Source: Prevotella sp. (GTDB lineage Bacteria > Bacteroidota > Bacteroidia > Bacteroidales > Bacteroidaceae). From it: a stretch of DNA of 54,372 nt. Where the stretch lies: the NCBI GenBank assembly GCA_017455845.1, contig JAFSYY010000049.1, forward strand, positions 1 through 54,372. Direction: 5' to 3'. The number at the start of each line of letters is the position of its first letter. The first letter of the stretch is position 1. Under the pieces are notes generated by a model that did no database searches, had not been told where the DNA came from, and was given only the letters and a program-made list of their open reading frames with translations. Positions 43,518-52,953 of this stretch are shown here, in pieces. A program made the translations under genes and the position numbers.

Positions 43518-45248
43518 CTATTTTGAATACTTCTCTATCAGGTCATCGGCCTGCGGGTCGCCCAGTTCCTTGGCTTTCTGCAAGTTCTTGAGGCCTTCGT
43601 CTTTCTGTTCTTTCAGACACTGCGCCAGACCGAGGAACAGATAGCCGTCGCTATGGTCGGGAGCCACCTGGATGGCTGCCTTGGCCGTCTCCATAGCCTC
43701 GTCATACTGTCCCACGCGCACCTGCAGCGATGCTTTCTCTGCATAATAGAGATCGGATGTGGGAGCCATCGTGATAGCCTGGTCAATGTCGTTGAGAGCC
43801 TGTTGGAACAAGCGGCCACCCACCTCTGCCTGGAAGCGCAGGTAATAGAAGTTTGCATTCAACTGCGCCTTCATCAATGCCTCATAGTCATGCAGGTCGT
43901 TGACGGCCTGTCGGTGGCGGTTCATATCCATGAGCAGTTGTGCGCGGTGGAGCAGATAAGGCGCCGCCTCCTTCAGATAGGGGCGCGAGAACATGGCCAC
44001 GCAACTGTCGATCAATGCCAACTGGGCCGTGGTGTCGTTGAGTTGCTGCTTACAGACGGATGCCGAATAGAAGAGTTCTGGCGAGCGCAGCGGCGAGTTG
44101 AAAAGTTCCTCGTAGATGGTGTAAGCCTCGTCGTAGCGTTTCTGGGCATAGCGCACCACGGCCTGCTGCTCGCGGTAGGTAGGCAACGGGTTGATGGCGT
44201 ATGCCTCGCCAGCCTCGTCGTAGGCACGATCCATCGACCATGACTCGTAGGGCACGTCGGGTTTGTAGAGTACCTTCTGCATCATCAGCCGCGAATAGGT
44301 GTAGTGCACCTCGTCGGGCTCTTCGGCCACCTTCAGTGCCTGTGCCATATCGCGGTCGGCCTCGGCAAAGAGGTTGCCGTCGACATGCTGCTGTGCACGG
44401 TAGGTATAGCCGTCGGGATGGTTGGGAAACTGCCGGATGAAATCATCAATAAGGCCAGCGTAGGCCAGTGAGTCGAGCGACGATGCTCCCACATAAAGCG
44501 TCAGTATGGCCTGGTTGACATCCTGTGGCAGGGCCTTTTTGATGGCCGTCATGCGGAGCACAGGGTCGTTGATGCTCAGGCCAGTGGTCTTCAGGCTGTC
44601 GGCAAAGAGTGCACTGACGGCATAGCACAGTGTGTCCTTTTCCGACGTGGGCTGCTGCATCAGACCTATTGCCTCGCCTGCCTCGTTGAGCAGCGGCGTG
44701 CCTACAATGGAGGAAGAAGGAAGGAGGAAAGATGAGGAAGGAAAGGATACGGTGTAGTAGGCATTGTCGCCGTTGAAGGTCTCTGTCTTCCTGATCATGC
44801 CCTGCGGCACTCGCTTCACCTCATGGTAGGGCAGCAGCCACACCTGGGCATCTGCCATCTGCTTGTCGGCAGCCAGTGCGAGCGGTTGTGCCTTCGAGGT
44901 TGTCACACGAAACTTCGCCACATCGTAGGTATCGTTGGCACCCATGATACATTCCACGGCCATCTCCTTGCCCGAGGCATCGATGATGACGGCACGCTCC
45001 GCACCCTTGAACGGTGCGAAACTGCTCACGGCCTCGCCATTGGCTCCCACAAAGAAGCCATTGGCACTGCCCAGCAGCGTGCCGTCGGCAGAGAAGGTCT
45101 TCAGCGTGAACACCGACTTCGTGGCTTTCTTTACCCAAGAGGGCGATTGAGCCCCTGCGGGGCTGACAAACAATGAAGAGTGAATAGTGAACAGTGCTAT
45201 CGCCATCCACCACTTCAAACTATTCGGGATATTTTTAAATGTTGTCAT
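43518..45248 (-). CDS. Exported protein with degenerate trypsin-like domain and TPR repeats
   Basis: This 576-aa protein has a signal peptide whose core (ALFTIHSSLF) is encoded by array-like sequence. Residues 40-215 resemble a trypsin-like fold (VFTLKTFSADGTLLGSANGFFV, YDVAKFRV, SIVGTPLLNEAGEAIGLMQQ). The His site reads SSFAPFKG instead of TN-HV, and the Ser site lacks G-N-S-G-G, so it is probably inactive. The rest (about 240-576) consists of tetratricopeptide repeats (FPNHPDGYTYRAQQHV, LYYAEKASLQVRVGQYDEAM, HSDGYLFLGLAQCLKEQ). A scaffold or binding role outside the cytoplasm is likely. An in-frame array lies at 44710-44744. It is probably co-transcribed with recN. Confidence 0.82.
   Translation of the reverse strand: MTTFKNIPNSLKWWMAIALFTIHSSLFVSPAGAQSPSWVKKATKSVFTLKTFSADGTLLGSANGFFVGANGEAVSSFAPFKGAERAVIIDASGKEMAVECIMGANDTYDVAKFRVTTSKAQPLALAADKQMADAQVWLLPYHEVKRVPQGMIRKTETFNGDNAYYTVSFPSSSFLLPSSSIVGTPLLNEAGEAIGLMQQPTSEKDTLCYAVSALFADSLKTTGLSINDPVLRMTAIKKALPQDVNQAILTLYVGASSLDSLAYAGLIDDFIRQFPNHPDGYTYRAQQHVDGNLFAEADRDMAQALKVAEEPDEVHYTYSRLMMQKVLYKPDVPYESWSMDRAYDEAGEAYAINPLPTYREQQAVVRYAQKRYDEAYTIYEELFNSPLRSPELFYSASVCKQQLNDTTAQLALIDSCVAMFSRPYLKEAAPYLLHRAQLLMDMNRHRQAVNDLHDYEALMKAQLNANFYYLRFQAEVGGRLFQQALNDIDQAITMAPTSDLYYAEKASLQVRVGQYDEAMETAKAAIQVAPDHSDGYLFLGLAQCLKEQKDEGLKNLQKAKELGDPQADDLIEKYSK
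44710..44744. repeat. In-frame heptamer-like array (GAGGAAG), five units, in the protease-TPR gene
   Basis: Purine-rich 7-bp units (on the plus strand) encode a Ser/Phe/Leu/Pro stretch in the degenerate protease domain. Confidence 0.7.
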
Positions 45249-45263
45249 TATTTAAGTCCTATT

Positions 45264-45319
45264 TCACTTTTCACTAATCACTATTCACTTTTCACTATTC
45301 ACTATTCACTATTCATTAG
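45264..45319. repeat. Heptamer array (TCACTAT), eight units, covering the recN stop codon
   Basis: Eight 7-bp units fill the recN-to-TPR gap and extend over the recN stop codon (45309-45311), so the last recN codons are array sequence. Confidence 0.9.
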
Positions 45320-46976
45320 CGCAGCGCAACAGTTGTTTTGCATTGGCAATGGCCGCTTCGGTCACGTCGCTGCCACTGAGCATCTGGGCAATCTCGTGGA
45401 TGCGCTCACCGTCGGTGAGCATCTGCATGCGACTGACGGTGCCCTGTGCCGATTCCTCCTTGTACACCTTATAATGGGTAGAGCCGATGGCAGCAATCTG
45501 CGGCAGGTGGGTGATGCTGATGACCTGCCGGTCGGCGCGTCCCATCTCGTCCATCATCCGTGCCATCTGTTCGGCTATCTTGCCGCTCACGCCCGTGTCT
45601 ATCTCGTCGAAGATGATGGTGGGCAGTTTCACAGCACCGCTGATCATCACTTTCAGTGCCAGCATCACACGGGCAATCTCACCACCCGAGGCCACCTGAG
45701 CCACGGGCTGCAAGGGCGTGGAGGTGTTGGCACTGAAGAGGAACGACACGCGATCCTGACCGTTGCGCCCTGGAGCCTCCTGCTCCACACTGATCTCGAA
45801 GCGTACATGGGGCATGCCCAGCGGCACCAACCGTCCACGCATCTGCTTCTCTATGTCGGCGGCGGCCTTGCGGCGTTTTGCTGACAGCACGTCGGCCTTT
45901 GCCTGCACCGTCTTCAGTGCCTCGGCCTTCTGCCGTTGCAGTTCGGCCAGCGTCTCGTCGCTGTTCTCAATATTCGAGAGTTTGCGCTGCAGGTCGGCTT
46001 GTATCTCCAGCAAGGCGGCCACGCTGCCGACGTGGTATTTCTTCTGCAGGTCGTAGATCTTGTCCAGACGGGCGTTCACGCTCTCCAGTTCAGAGGGGTC
46101 GAAGTCTATGTCCTCCAGTTTGGCACTCACGTCTGCTGCCACATCCTTCAGTTCTATATAGCAGCCGTTCATTCGCTCGGCCAGTTCGGCTGCGTCGGGA
46201 TAGACCCGTGCGATGCCCTGCAGGGCGGCGATGCCCTTCTTCAACTGGCTGACGATGCCCGCCTCATCTCCCTGTAGGGCTGTCTCAGCCTCGTAGAGGG
46301 CAGTCTTGATGTCCTCGCTATGGGTCATCGTATCACTGCGCTGCTCCAGTTCCTCCTGTTCGCCGTCGCAAAGACGGGCTTTCTCCAGTTCATCAAACTG
46401 AAACTGCATGAAGTCGGCGTTCTGCCGGCCGGCCTCTATCTCCTCGCGCACCCGCTGCTCTTCCTTGCACAGGTGCTGATAGCGGGCGAAAGTCTGCTGA
46501 TAGTCGTCGCGCTCCCTGGCATCGTCGGCAATGATATCGACCACGCTCAACTGGAAGTCCTGCTTGTTGAGCAGCAGGTTCTGATGCTGCGAATGGATAT
46601 CAACGAGTTGTTCGCCCAGTTCCTTGAGCATGGCCAGAGAGGCGGGCGTGTCGTTGATAAAGGCACGGCTCTTCCCCGAGGCGGTCAGTTCGCGGCGGAT
46701 GATGGTGTCCTGCGCGTCGTATTCTATGTCGTTCTGCTCAAAGAACGGCTCCATCTGATAGCGCGACAGGTCGAAGTGGGCCTCGATAACGCATTTGTCA
46801 CAGCCCGTCTTCACGGTCTTCGAGTCGGCCCGCTGTCCCAGCAGCAGCCCGATAGCCCCGAGGATGATGCTCTTGCCGGCACCCGTCTCGCCCGTGATGA
46901 CCGAGAAGCCGCTGCGAAACTCCATGTCGAGTTCGTCAATCAGCGTAAAGTTCTTGATATATAGTTGCCTCAGCAT
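45309..46976 (-). CDS. recN: DNA repair protein RecN
   Basis: This 555-aa SMC-like protein has the Walker A motif GETGAGKSIILGAIG near the start. A long coiled-coil middle follows (about 155-365). The C-terminal signature is QVASGGEIARVMLALK, with the Walker B region PTIIFDEIDTGVSGKIAEQM and the H-loop ITHLPQIAAIG. It holds broken DNA ends for recombination repair. It lies 15 bp after porD on the same strand, the usual Bacteroidales order. The last residues (ANE) and stop come from a heptamer array. Confidence 0.97.
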   Translation of the reverse strand: MLRQLYIKNFTLIDELDMEFRSGFSVITGETGAGKSIILGAIGLLLGQRADSKTVKTGCDKCVIEAHFDLSRYQMEPFFEQNDIEYDAQDTIIRRELTASGKSRAFINDTPASLAMLKELGEQLVDIHSQHQNLLLNKQDFQLSVVDIIADDARERDDYQQTFARYQHLCKEEQRVREEIEAGRQNADFMQFQFDELEKARLCDGEQEELEQRSDTMTHSEDIKTALYEAETALQGDEAGIVSQLKKGIAALQGIARVYPDAAELAERMNGCYIELKDVAADVSAKLEDIDFDPSELESVNARLDKIYDLQKKYHVGSVAALLEIQADLQRKLSNIENSDETLAELQRQKAEALKTVQAKADVLSAKRRKAAADIEKQMRGRLVPLGMPHVRFEISVEQEAPGRNGQDRVSFLFSANTSTPLQPVAQVASGGEIARVMLALKVMISGAVKLPTIIFDEIDTGVSGKIAEQMARMMDEMGRADRQVISITHLPQIAAIGSTHYKVYKEESAQGTVSRMQMLTDGERIHEIAQMLSGSDVTEAAIANAKQLLRCANE

Positions 46977-46991
46977 GGTATCAATGCGCTT

Positions 46992-47906
46992 TTATTGTTT
47001 GATTTTGTCCCACGTCTGGCTCTGCGAGGCATTGATGCCGAAGAGCAGGTCATAGACGGTTTCCTTCTCCTTCTGAGTGCCTTTGCCCTTATAGATATTG
47101 GTCAGTTCGTCCTTCTTGTAGTCAGTCCATATCTGAGGCAGCAGACTCAACGGCTTGTCTTCGTGGGCTTTCTTCAGTTGCTCCAAGGCGGTGGTCACGT
47201 TGGTGCGCCCGCGCTCCACATTCTGCGCCATCTCGTCCAATCCCGAACGGTAATAGTCGTACTGCAACTGCCGGAACGCCTTCATGCCCTCGTCCAGATA
47301 GTCGTTGATGATGGCAAAGCGGTTGCGCGAGTCCTCAAACGACTTCCAGCCCGCATACTCCAGGTTCTGCGCGTTGTTGGTCAGGTTCATGCAGCGTTGC
47401 AGCACGTCGGTGCCGCCCATGGGCGAGAACGTGTCGAGGTCGAGGCCGATGATGAGATAGGCGTAATAGGCAAAGAGTGCCACCAACTGGTTGTCGATGA
47501 CCTCCTCGTTGAAGTTCAACTGGTCGAACTGCACAAATTCGAAGTCGAAGTTCTTGTCCCTATTATTATATATAGTGGTGGTATAGGCCGAGTTATATAC
47601 CGGTCGGTTGGCCTGTATCAGTGCCGTGCAGTTGAAGCGGTTGTTGCTGGCATCGTATTTGGTCACGGTGATGTTGAACGTGCACTGGATGCGCTCGTTC
47701 TCCTGAAACTGCAGTGCTGTCCACTGCTGGTCGTTGAAAAACTGCTCCAGCGTCTGCTGCAGGTTCTCAAACACCGACTTGTCCGTGCCCTGAATCTGCT
47801 GCGTGTTGAAGTTGATCTTGGCCTCCAGTTCCTGGGCACTCACCTCTTGGCCTCCTATGATGCAGGCGCAAAACAGCCCCCAAAAATAATACAATAATCG
47901 CTTCAT
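46992..47906 (-). CDS. porD: Type IX secretion system protein PorD (DUF4835 family)
   Basis: This 304-aa protein has a signal peptide (LLYYFWGLFCACIIGGQEVSAQ). It matches the DUF4835/PorD family: ELEAKINFNTQQIQGTDKSVFENLQ, NITVTKYDASNNRFNCTALIQANRPVYNS, VALFAYYAYLIIGLDLDTFSPMGG, and LQRCMNLTNNAQ. The gene sits next to recN, as it does in relatives. PorD is needed for type IX secretion in Porphyromonas. Its presence supports, but does not prove, that tail-bearing proteins in this window leave the cell by that route. It has its own promoter at 47926. Confidence 0.85.
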   Translation of the reverse strand: MKRLLYYFWGLFCACIIGGQEVSAQELEAKINFNTQQIQGTDKSVFENLQQTLEQFFNDQQWTALQFQENERIQCTFNITVTKYDASNNRFNCTALIQANRPVYNSAYTTTIYNNRDKNFDFEFVQFDQLNFNEEVIDNQLVALFAYYAYLIIGLDLDTFSPMGGTDVLQRCMNLTNNAQNLEYAGWKSFEDSRNRFAIINDYLDEGMKAFRQLQYDYYRSGLDEMAQNVERGRTNVTTALEQLKKAHEDKPLSLLPQIWTDYKKDELTNIYKGKGTQKEKETVYDLLFGINASQSQTWDKIKQ

Positions 47907-47925
47907 GTTGTCTCTTTTTCGACGA

Positions 47926-47933
47926 CAAAGTTA
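47926..47933 (-). promoter_or_regulatory. -7 element TAACTTTG of the porD-recN unit
   Basis: On the minus strand TAACTTTG lies 19 bp before ATG 47906, with a TTG 18 bp further upstream. Confidence 0.65.
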
Positions 47934-47996
47934 GAGATATTTTTTGATATGAGCAAGTTTTCTTTCAGTTTTCTTGTGAGTGTCAGGGAAAAACAG

Positions 47997-48004
47997 TAAT
48001 TTTG
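47997..48004 (+). promoter_or_regulatory. -7 element TAATTTTG of the DUF4954 gene
   Basis: TAATTTTG lies 24 bp before ATG 48029. It overlaps the in-frame TTG at 48002, which rules that codon out as the start. Confidence 0.65.
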
Positions 48005-48028
48005 CAGCCAGATTATTATTACTTTTTT

Positions 48029-49882
48029 ATGAGAGACTACAGACAACTGACACAAGAAGAGATCCAGGTACTTGAGAACAATGTATGCTGGGCAGAAGAC
48101 TGGAACCGGGTATTGGTGGACAATGAATTCCGTCCTTATAACTTCCATCGCGTGATGTTCTATGGCGACATACGCCTGGGACGGTTTGAGAAGAAGATAG
48201 AGGTGGCCAAGGGCTTCTTCAAGCACTCTGGCATCAACGATGCCACGCTGCGAAACGTGAGCGTGGGCAACGACTGCCTGATAGAGAAGGTGGGCAATTT
48301 CATCAACAACTATACGATAGGCGATGACTGCTATATCTCGAATATCTCGACGATGGAGACCCTCGACGGTGCCAGTTACGGTGCCGGCAGCACCATCAGC
48401 GTGCTCAACGAGATGGGCGACGGCAATATCGTGCTGTTCCGTGAACTCAACTCACAGTTGGCCGCCTTTATGGTGAAATACAACCGCGACAAGGCTCTGG
48501 TGAACTGCCTGCGCCAACTCATAGACGACGAGGTGCGGGTGAGCACGCCCGAGCGCGGCATCATAGGCAACAGTGTGAAGATTATCAACACCAAGGACAT
48601 CACCAATACCGTGATCAAGGGCGACTGCGAGATTGACGGCTGCGCCCGTCTGAACGAGTGTACCATCCTGAGCAGTGAGGACGCGCCGGTATATATCGGC
48701 ACGGGCGTTATCTGCGAGAACTCTATCATCTGCGACGGCTGCTCGATCAACAACTCGGTGAAGATGCAGGACTGCTTCGTGGGCGAGGCCTGCCAGATTA
48801 CCAACGGCTTCACGGCCGAGGCATCGCTCTTCTTTGCCAACTCGTTTATGGCCAACGGTGAGGCCTGTGCCGCCTTCTGCGGCCCCTTCTCAGCCTCGCA
48901 CCATAAGAGTTCACTGCTCATCGGCGGACAGTTCTCGTTCTATAATGCCGGCTCCAACACCAACTTCTCGAATCATGCGTATAAGATGGGACCGTTGCAC
49001 TACGGCACTCTGGAGCGCGGTTCGAAGACTGCATCGGGCGGCTATATCCTGATGCCAGCCACCATCGGTGCCTTCTCGGTGTGCTTCGGCAAACTGATGC
49101 ACCATCCTGACACGCGCAACCTGCCGTTCTCCTATCTCATTGCCTATGGCGAGACGATGTACCTGGTGCCGGGCCGTAACATTACCACCGTGGGGCTGTA
49201 CCGCGACATCAAGAAATGGCCCAAGCGCGACAAGCGCTCGAAACTGTCGAAGAAGAGTATCATCAACTTCGACTGGCTCAGCCCCTTCACCGTGGGCGAG
49301 ATACTGCAAGGCATAGACATCCTGAAGGCACTGCGCAGTGCCTCGGGCGACAATGTGACGACCTATAACTTCCATGAATATGTGATCAACGCCTCCAGCC
49401 TGCGCAAGGGCCTGAAATACTACGACATCGCCCTGCGTATCTATATGGGTGCCGTGCTGAAACGTGCACAGAAGGAGGGCTTCTTCGATCGTCCTACATC
49501 GGATGTAGGCAAGGGGCCTTGGTCAGACCTCAGTGGACTGCTGCTGCCCGAGAGCGAGGAGAAGCGGCTGCTCGACGACATCAAGAACGGCACAATAGAG
49601 AATATCCAACAGGTGCTCGACCGTTTCGAGAACATCAACAACCACTACAGCGACTACCGCTGGGCATGGAGTTACCAACTCATCCTGGACTACTATCACC
49701 TGACCGAACTCGACGAGGCTGCCTGTGAGCGCATACGCGAAGACTATGTCAAGGCACGCCGTGCATGGATTGCCGAGATCCGCAAGGATGCAGAGAAGGA
49801 ATACCAGATGGGCGACGTGGAACAGGAGGTCTATGAGGACTTCCTCTCGAAACTCGACCATGAGATTGACTATGAGAATTAA
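48029..49882 (+). CDS. DUF4954 family protein with left-handed beta-helix (hexapeptide) repeats
   Basis: Start ATG 48029 gives 617 residues (MRDYRQLTQEEIQVLENNVC). The sequence follows the Bacteroidales DUF4954 family along its length: AEDWNRVLV, FYGDIRLG, hexapeptide-type turns (ATLRNVSVGNDCLIEKVGNFINNYTIGDDCYI; SIICDGCSINNSVKMQDCFVGEACQI), CGPFSASHHKSSLLIGGQFSFYNAGSNTN, and LPFSYLIAYG. The beta-helix resembles acyl- or nucleotidyl-transferases, but no donor-binding domain is recognised. The true function is unknown. The C-terminal ~170 residues are helical. It is soluble, with no signal peptide, and a heptamer array follows its stop codon directly. Confidence 0.85.
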   Translation: MRDYRQLTQEEIQVLENNVCWAEDWNRVLVDNEFRPYNFHRVMFYGDIRLGRFEKKIEVAKGFFKHSGINDATLRNVSVGNDCLIEKVGNFINNYTIGDDCYISNISTMETLDGASYGAGSTISVLNEMGDGNIVLFRELNSQLAAFMVKYNRDKALVNCLRQLIDDEVRVSTPERGIIGNSVKIINTKDITNTVIKGDCEIDGCARLNECTILSSEDAPVYIGTGVICENSIICDGCSINNSVKMQDCFVGEACQITNGFTAEASLFFANSFMANGEACAAFCGPFSASHHKSSLLIGGQFSFYNAGSNTNFSNHAYKMGPLHYGTLERGSKTASGGYILMPATIGAFSVCFGKLMHHPDTRNLPFSYLIAYGETMYLVPGRNITTVGLYRDIKKWPKRDKRSKLSKKSIINFDWLSPFTVGEILQGIDILKALRSASGDNVTTYNFHEYVINASSLRKGLKYYDIALRIYMGAVLKRAQKEGFFDRPTSDVGKGPWSDLSGLLLPESEEKRLLDDIKNGTIENIQQVLDRFENINNHYSDYRWAWSYQLILDYYHLTELDEAACERIREDYVKARRAWIAEIRKDAEKEYQMGDVEQEVYEDFLSKLDHEIDYEN

Positions 49883-49883
49883 G

Positions 49884-49918
49884 TGTTGAGAGTTAAGAGT
49901 TAAGAATTAAGAGTTGAG
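49884..49918. repeat. Heptamer array (AGTTAAG), five units, intergenic
   Basis: Units TGTTGAG, AGTTAAG, AGTTAAG, AATTAAG and AGTTGAG begin 2 bp after the DUF4954 stop and end 7 bp before the M16 start. Confidence 0.88.
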
Positions 49919-49925
49919 ATGTGAT

Positions 49926-52919
49926 ATGAATAAGAAACTGTTTTTTTTGCCTTTTTACCTTCTTGCCTTCTTGTTTTTCATGAGCGGTTGCTCAAAGTAC
50001 AAGTATGAAGAGGTGAAGGGCGACCTGGCAAAGACACGCATCTACACCCTGGACAACGGACTGAAGGTGTATCTGAGCGTGAACAAGGAAGAGCCGCGCA
50101 TACAGACGTATATCGCCGTGCGCACCGGTTCGAAGAACGACCCCGCAGAGACCACCGGACTGGCACACTATCTGGAGCACCTGATGTTCAAGGGTACGGA
50201 TAAGTTCGGCGTGAGCGACCCTGTCGCCGAGGCACCCTATCTGGACGAGATAGAGCAGCGCTATGAGGCCTACCGCCTGCTGACCGACCCCGAGGAACGC
50301 CGTCAGGCCTACCATGAGATCGACTCCGTCAGTCAGTTGGCTGCGCAGTATAACATCCCCAACGAGTACGACAAACTCATGGCTGCCATTGGCTCGGAGG
50401 GCTCCAACGCCTTCACGTCGAACGATGTGACATGCTATGTGGAGGACATCCCCTCGAATGAGGTGGACAACTGGGCCAAGATTCAGGCCGACCGCTTCCG
50501 TAACATGGTGATCCGTGGCTTCCATACCGAACTGGAGGCTGTCTATGAGGAGTACAACATCTACCTGACCAACGATGCCGACAAGATGATCAATGCGCTG
50601 AATGCCAAACTCTTCCCCACGCATCCATACGGCACGCAGACCACCATCGGCACGCAGGAGCATCTGAAGAACCCGTCGATTACCAATATCAAGAACTATT
50701 TCAAGAAATGGTATGTGCCTAATAATGTGGCTATCTGCATGGCGGGCGACTTCGACCCCGACGAGGTGATGGCTATCATCGACAAGTATTTCGGCGATTG
50801 GCAGCCGGGCGACGACGTGGCGCAGCCTACCTTCCCCGAGCAGCCGGAAATCACGGCACCCGTCGACACTACCGTCATCGGACTGGAGGCCGAGACCCTG
50901 TGGCTCGGCTATCGCTTCGACAAGGCCAGTTCGTTGCAGACCGACACCCTGAATGTCATCGAGAGCATGCTGAGCAACGGCGTGGCCGGACTCCTTGATC
51001 TGGATATCAATCAGCAGATGAAGATGCTGGGTGCATGGGGTGGCATACAGCCTGGCATGGACTACTCCTTCTTTATCCTTGCCGGAACGCCGAAAGACGG
51101 GCAGACCCTTGACGAGGTGCGCGCCCTGCTGCTTGAAGAAATAGACAAACTGAAGGCCGGCGACTTTAGCGACGACCTCCTGCCGTCGGTCATCAACAAC
51201 CTCAAGTTGCAATACTATAACGCCCTGGAGAGCAACCGCGCCCGTGCCAACATGTATATGCAGGCCTTTATCAACGGCACGCCCTGGGAGCAGGAGGTAA
51301 AGACATTTGACCGCATCGCCGCCATGACGAAGGATGAGATCGTGGCCTTTGCTCAGCGTCATTTTGCCGACAACTATGTGGCTGTCTATAAGCGTCAGGG
51401 CAACGACCCCACCATCAAGAAGATAGAGAAGCCCGCCATCACACCCATACCTACCAACCGCGACATGGTGTCTGACTTTGTTAAGGAGGTGCAGAACACG
51501 GAGGTGAAACCCATTGAGCCGCGCTTCGTGGACTTTAAGAAAGACCTGACCTTTGGTAGTGTGCACGAAGGTTTACCCTTCGTGTATGTCAAGAACACCG
51601 AGAACGGCCGCTTCCAACTGTCTTTCCGCTATGACTTCGGCGAAGAGTCCGACCTGCGCTACCATTATGCTGCGCAGTATCTGGAATTCCTCGGCACAGA
51701 CTCTCTCACGGCTGAGCAGATTAAGCAGCAGTTCTATAAACTGGCATGTAACTACAACATCCAGGTGGGTGGCAGGAATATCTCCGTCAGCCTCAACGGA
51801 CTGAGCGAGAACATGCCGCAGGCCGTCGCGCTGCTCAATCATTTCATGCAGCATGCCGCCGTGGATAATGAGGCCTACGCCATGTTTGTGTCGATGGAAG
51901 CCAAGGAACGTATGGATGCCAAACTCGACCAGAAACGTAACTTCGACGTCCTGGCATCCTACGGCATCTACGGCCAGTACAACCCGAGCCGCAACGACAT
52001 ACCCATCGACACGCTGGCCAACACCAATCCGCAGGAACTGCTCGACCTGCTGAAGAACCTGCCGTACTATCCCCACACCATATTATATTATGGCCCGATG
52101 AGCGAGGACGAGATGACCGCCGCCGTCGCGCAGTATGAAGTCCGTGCCGATGGGTTTGCCCCATCGGATTCCGCGACAGTCCGTGCCGATGGGTTTGCCC
52201 CATCGGATTCCGCGACAGTCCGTGCCGATGGGTTTACCCCATCGGAAATCCCCGCTCCCCGTCACTACGTGCAGCAGCCCACGCCGCAGAACGAAATCCT
52301 CCTGGCCCCCTACGATGCCTCAAACATCTATATGCGCATGTATCACAACGAAGAACGGTCATGGAATCCCGACGAGGCTCCCGTTCAGGCACTCTTCAAT
52401 GAGTATTTCGGCGGCGGCATGAACAGCGTCGTCTTCCAGGAACTGCGTGAGGCCCGTGGCCTGGCATACAATGCTTTCGCCATGTATGTGCAGCCGCAGT
52501 ACACTGACTATAAGGAGATGTTCTTTACGCATATCATCACCCAGAACGACAAGATGATGGACTGCATACGCGAGTTCCACCATATCCTCGACTCCCTCCC
52601 GCAGAGCGAGGGTGCGCTGAATATTGCACGGGAGTCGCTCGTCAAGCGTCTGGCCAGCATGAGAACCACGAAGTTCGGACTCATCAACGCATGGATTGAT
52701 GCACAGGAGAAAGGCATCGACTACGACATCAACCAGCGCATCTACGAGGCACTGCCCTCGCTCACCATGGCCGATCTCCTGAAGTTTGCCGACGAGCGTA
52801 TCGCCCATAAGACCTACCGCTATGTGATCCTGGGCAACGAGGCCGACCTCGACATGGCCGCCCTGCAGCAGTATGGACCCGTCAAGCGCGTGTCAACCAA
52901 GGAAATCTTCGGCTACTAA
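49926..52919 (+). CDS. M16 zinc peptidase, lipoprotein
   Basis: The ATG at 49926 gives a lipoprotein signal (MNKKLFFLPFYLLAFLFFMSGC, then SKYK) and 997 residues. The M16 inverted zinc motif is H81-Y-L-E84-H85 in LAHYLEHLMF, with the distal Glu in ELEAVYEEYN. This is the long M16 form with an inserted helix pair after the motif and four homologous domains; the C-terminal half (FGGGMNSVVFQELREARGLAY) lacks the zinc site, as expected. It should degrade peptides at the periplasmic face or surface. Residues ~739-775 are three copies of a 13-residue repeat (R-A-D-G-F-A/T-P-S...), encoded by the 39-bp hairpin repeat at 52140-52240. They form a linker insert. Confidence 0.92.
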   Translation: MNKKLFFLPFYLLAFLFFMSGCSKYKYEEVKGDLAKTRIYTLDNGLKVYLSVNKEEPRIQTYIAVRTGSKNDPAETTGLAHYLEHLMFKGTDKFGVSDPVAEAPYLDEIEQRYEAYRLLTDPEERRQAYHEIDSVSQLAAQYNIPNEYDKLMAAIGSEGSNAFTSNDVTCYVEDIPSNEVDNWAKIQADRFRNMVIRGFHTELEAVYEEYNIYLTNDADKMINALNAKLFPTHPYGTQTTIGTQEHLKNPSITNIKNYFKKWYVPNNVAICMAGDFDPDEVMAIIDKYFGDWQPGDDVAQPTFPEQPEITAPVDTTVIGLEAETLWLGYRFDKASSLQTDTLNVIESMLSNGVAGLLDLDINQQMKMLGAWGGIQPGMDYSFFILAGTPKDGQTLDEVRALLLEEIDKLKAGDFSDDLLPSVINNLKLQYYNALESNRARANMYMQAFINGTPWEQEVKTFDRIAAMTKDEIVAFAQRHFADNYVAVYKRQGNDPTIKKIEKPAITPIPTNRDMVSDFVKEVQNTEVKPIEPRFVDFKKDLTFGSVHEGLPFVYVKNTENGRFQLSFRYDFGEESDLRYHYAAQYLEFLGTDSLTAEQIKQQFYKLACNYNIQVGGRNISVSLNGLSENMPQAVALLNHFMQHAAVDNEAYAMFVSMEAKERMDAKLDQKRNFDVLASYGIYGQYNPSRNDIPIDTLANTNPQELLDLLKNLPYYPHTILYYGPMSEDEMTAAVAQYEVRADGFAPSDSATVRADGFAPSDSATVRADGFTPSEIPAPRHYVQQPTPQNEILLAPYDASNIYMRMYHNEERSWNPDEAPVQALFNEYFGGGMNSVVFQELREARGLAYNAFAMYVQPQYTDYKEMFFTHIITQNDKMMDCIREFHHILDSLPQSEGALNIARESLVKRLASMRTTKFGLINAWIDAQEKGIDYDINQRIYEALPSLTMADLLKFADERIAHKTYRYVILGNEADLDMAALQQYGPVKRVSTKEIFGY
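52140..52240. repeat. 39-bp tandem repeat with internal hairpin, 2.6 copies, in the M16 gene
   Basis: Copies start at 52140, 52179 and 52218. Each carries the hairpin CCGATGGG-TTTGC-CCCATCGG, the third with one base change. The unit is 13 codons, so any copy number keeps the frame. Confidence 0.93.
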
Positions 52920-52953
52920 CGCCTGTCACCACCAGTGCATAAAAGAAAGAATC

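Noticed and set aside
49992-51566. 524-aa minus-strand frame across the M16 gene, and a similar one at 52882-54369
   Set aside because: Shadow frames of M16 and M3 peptidase genes with clear zinc motifs on the plus strand.
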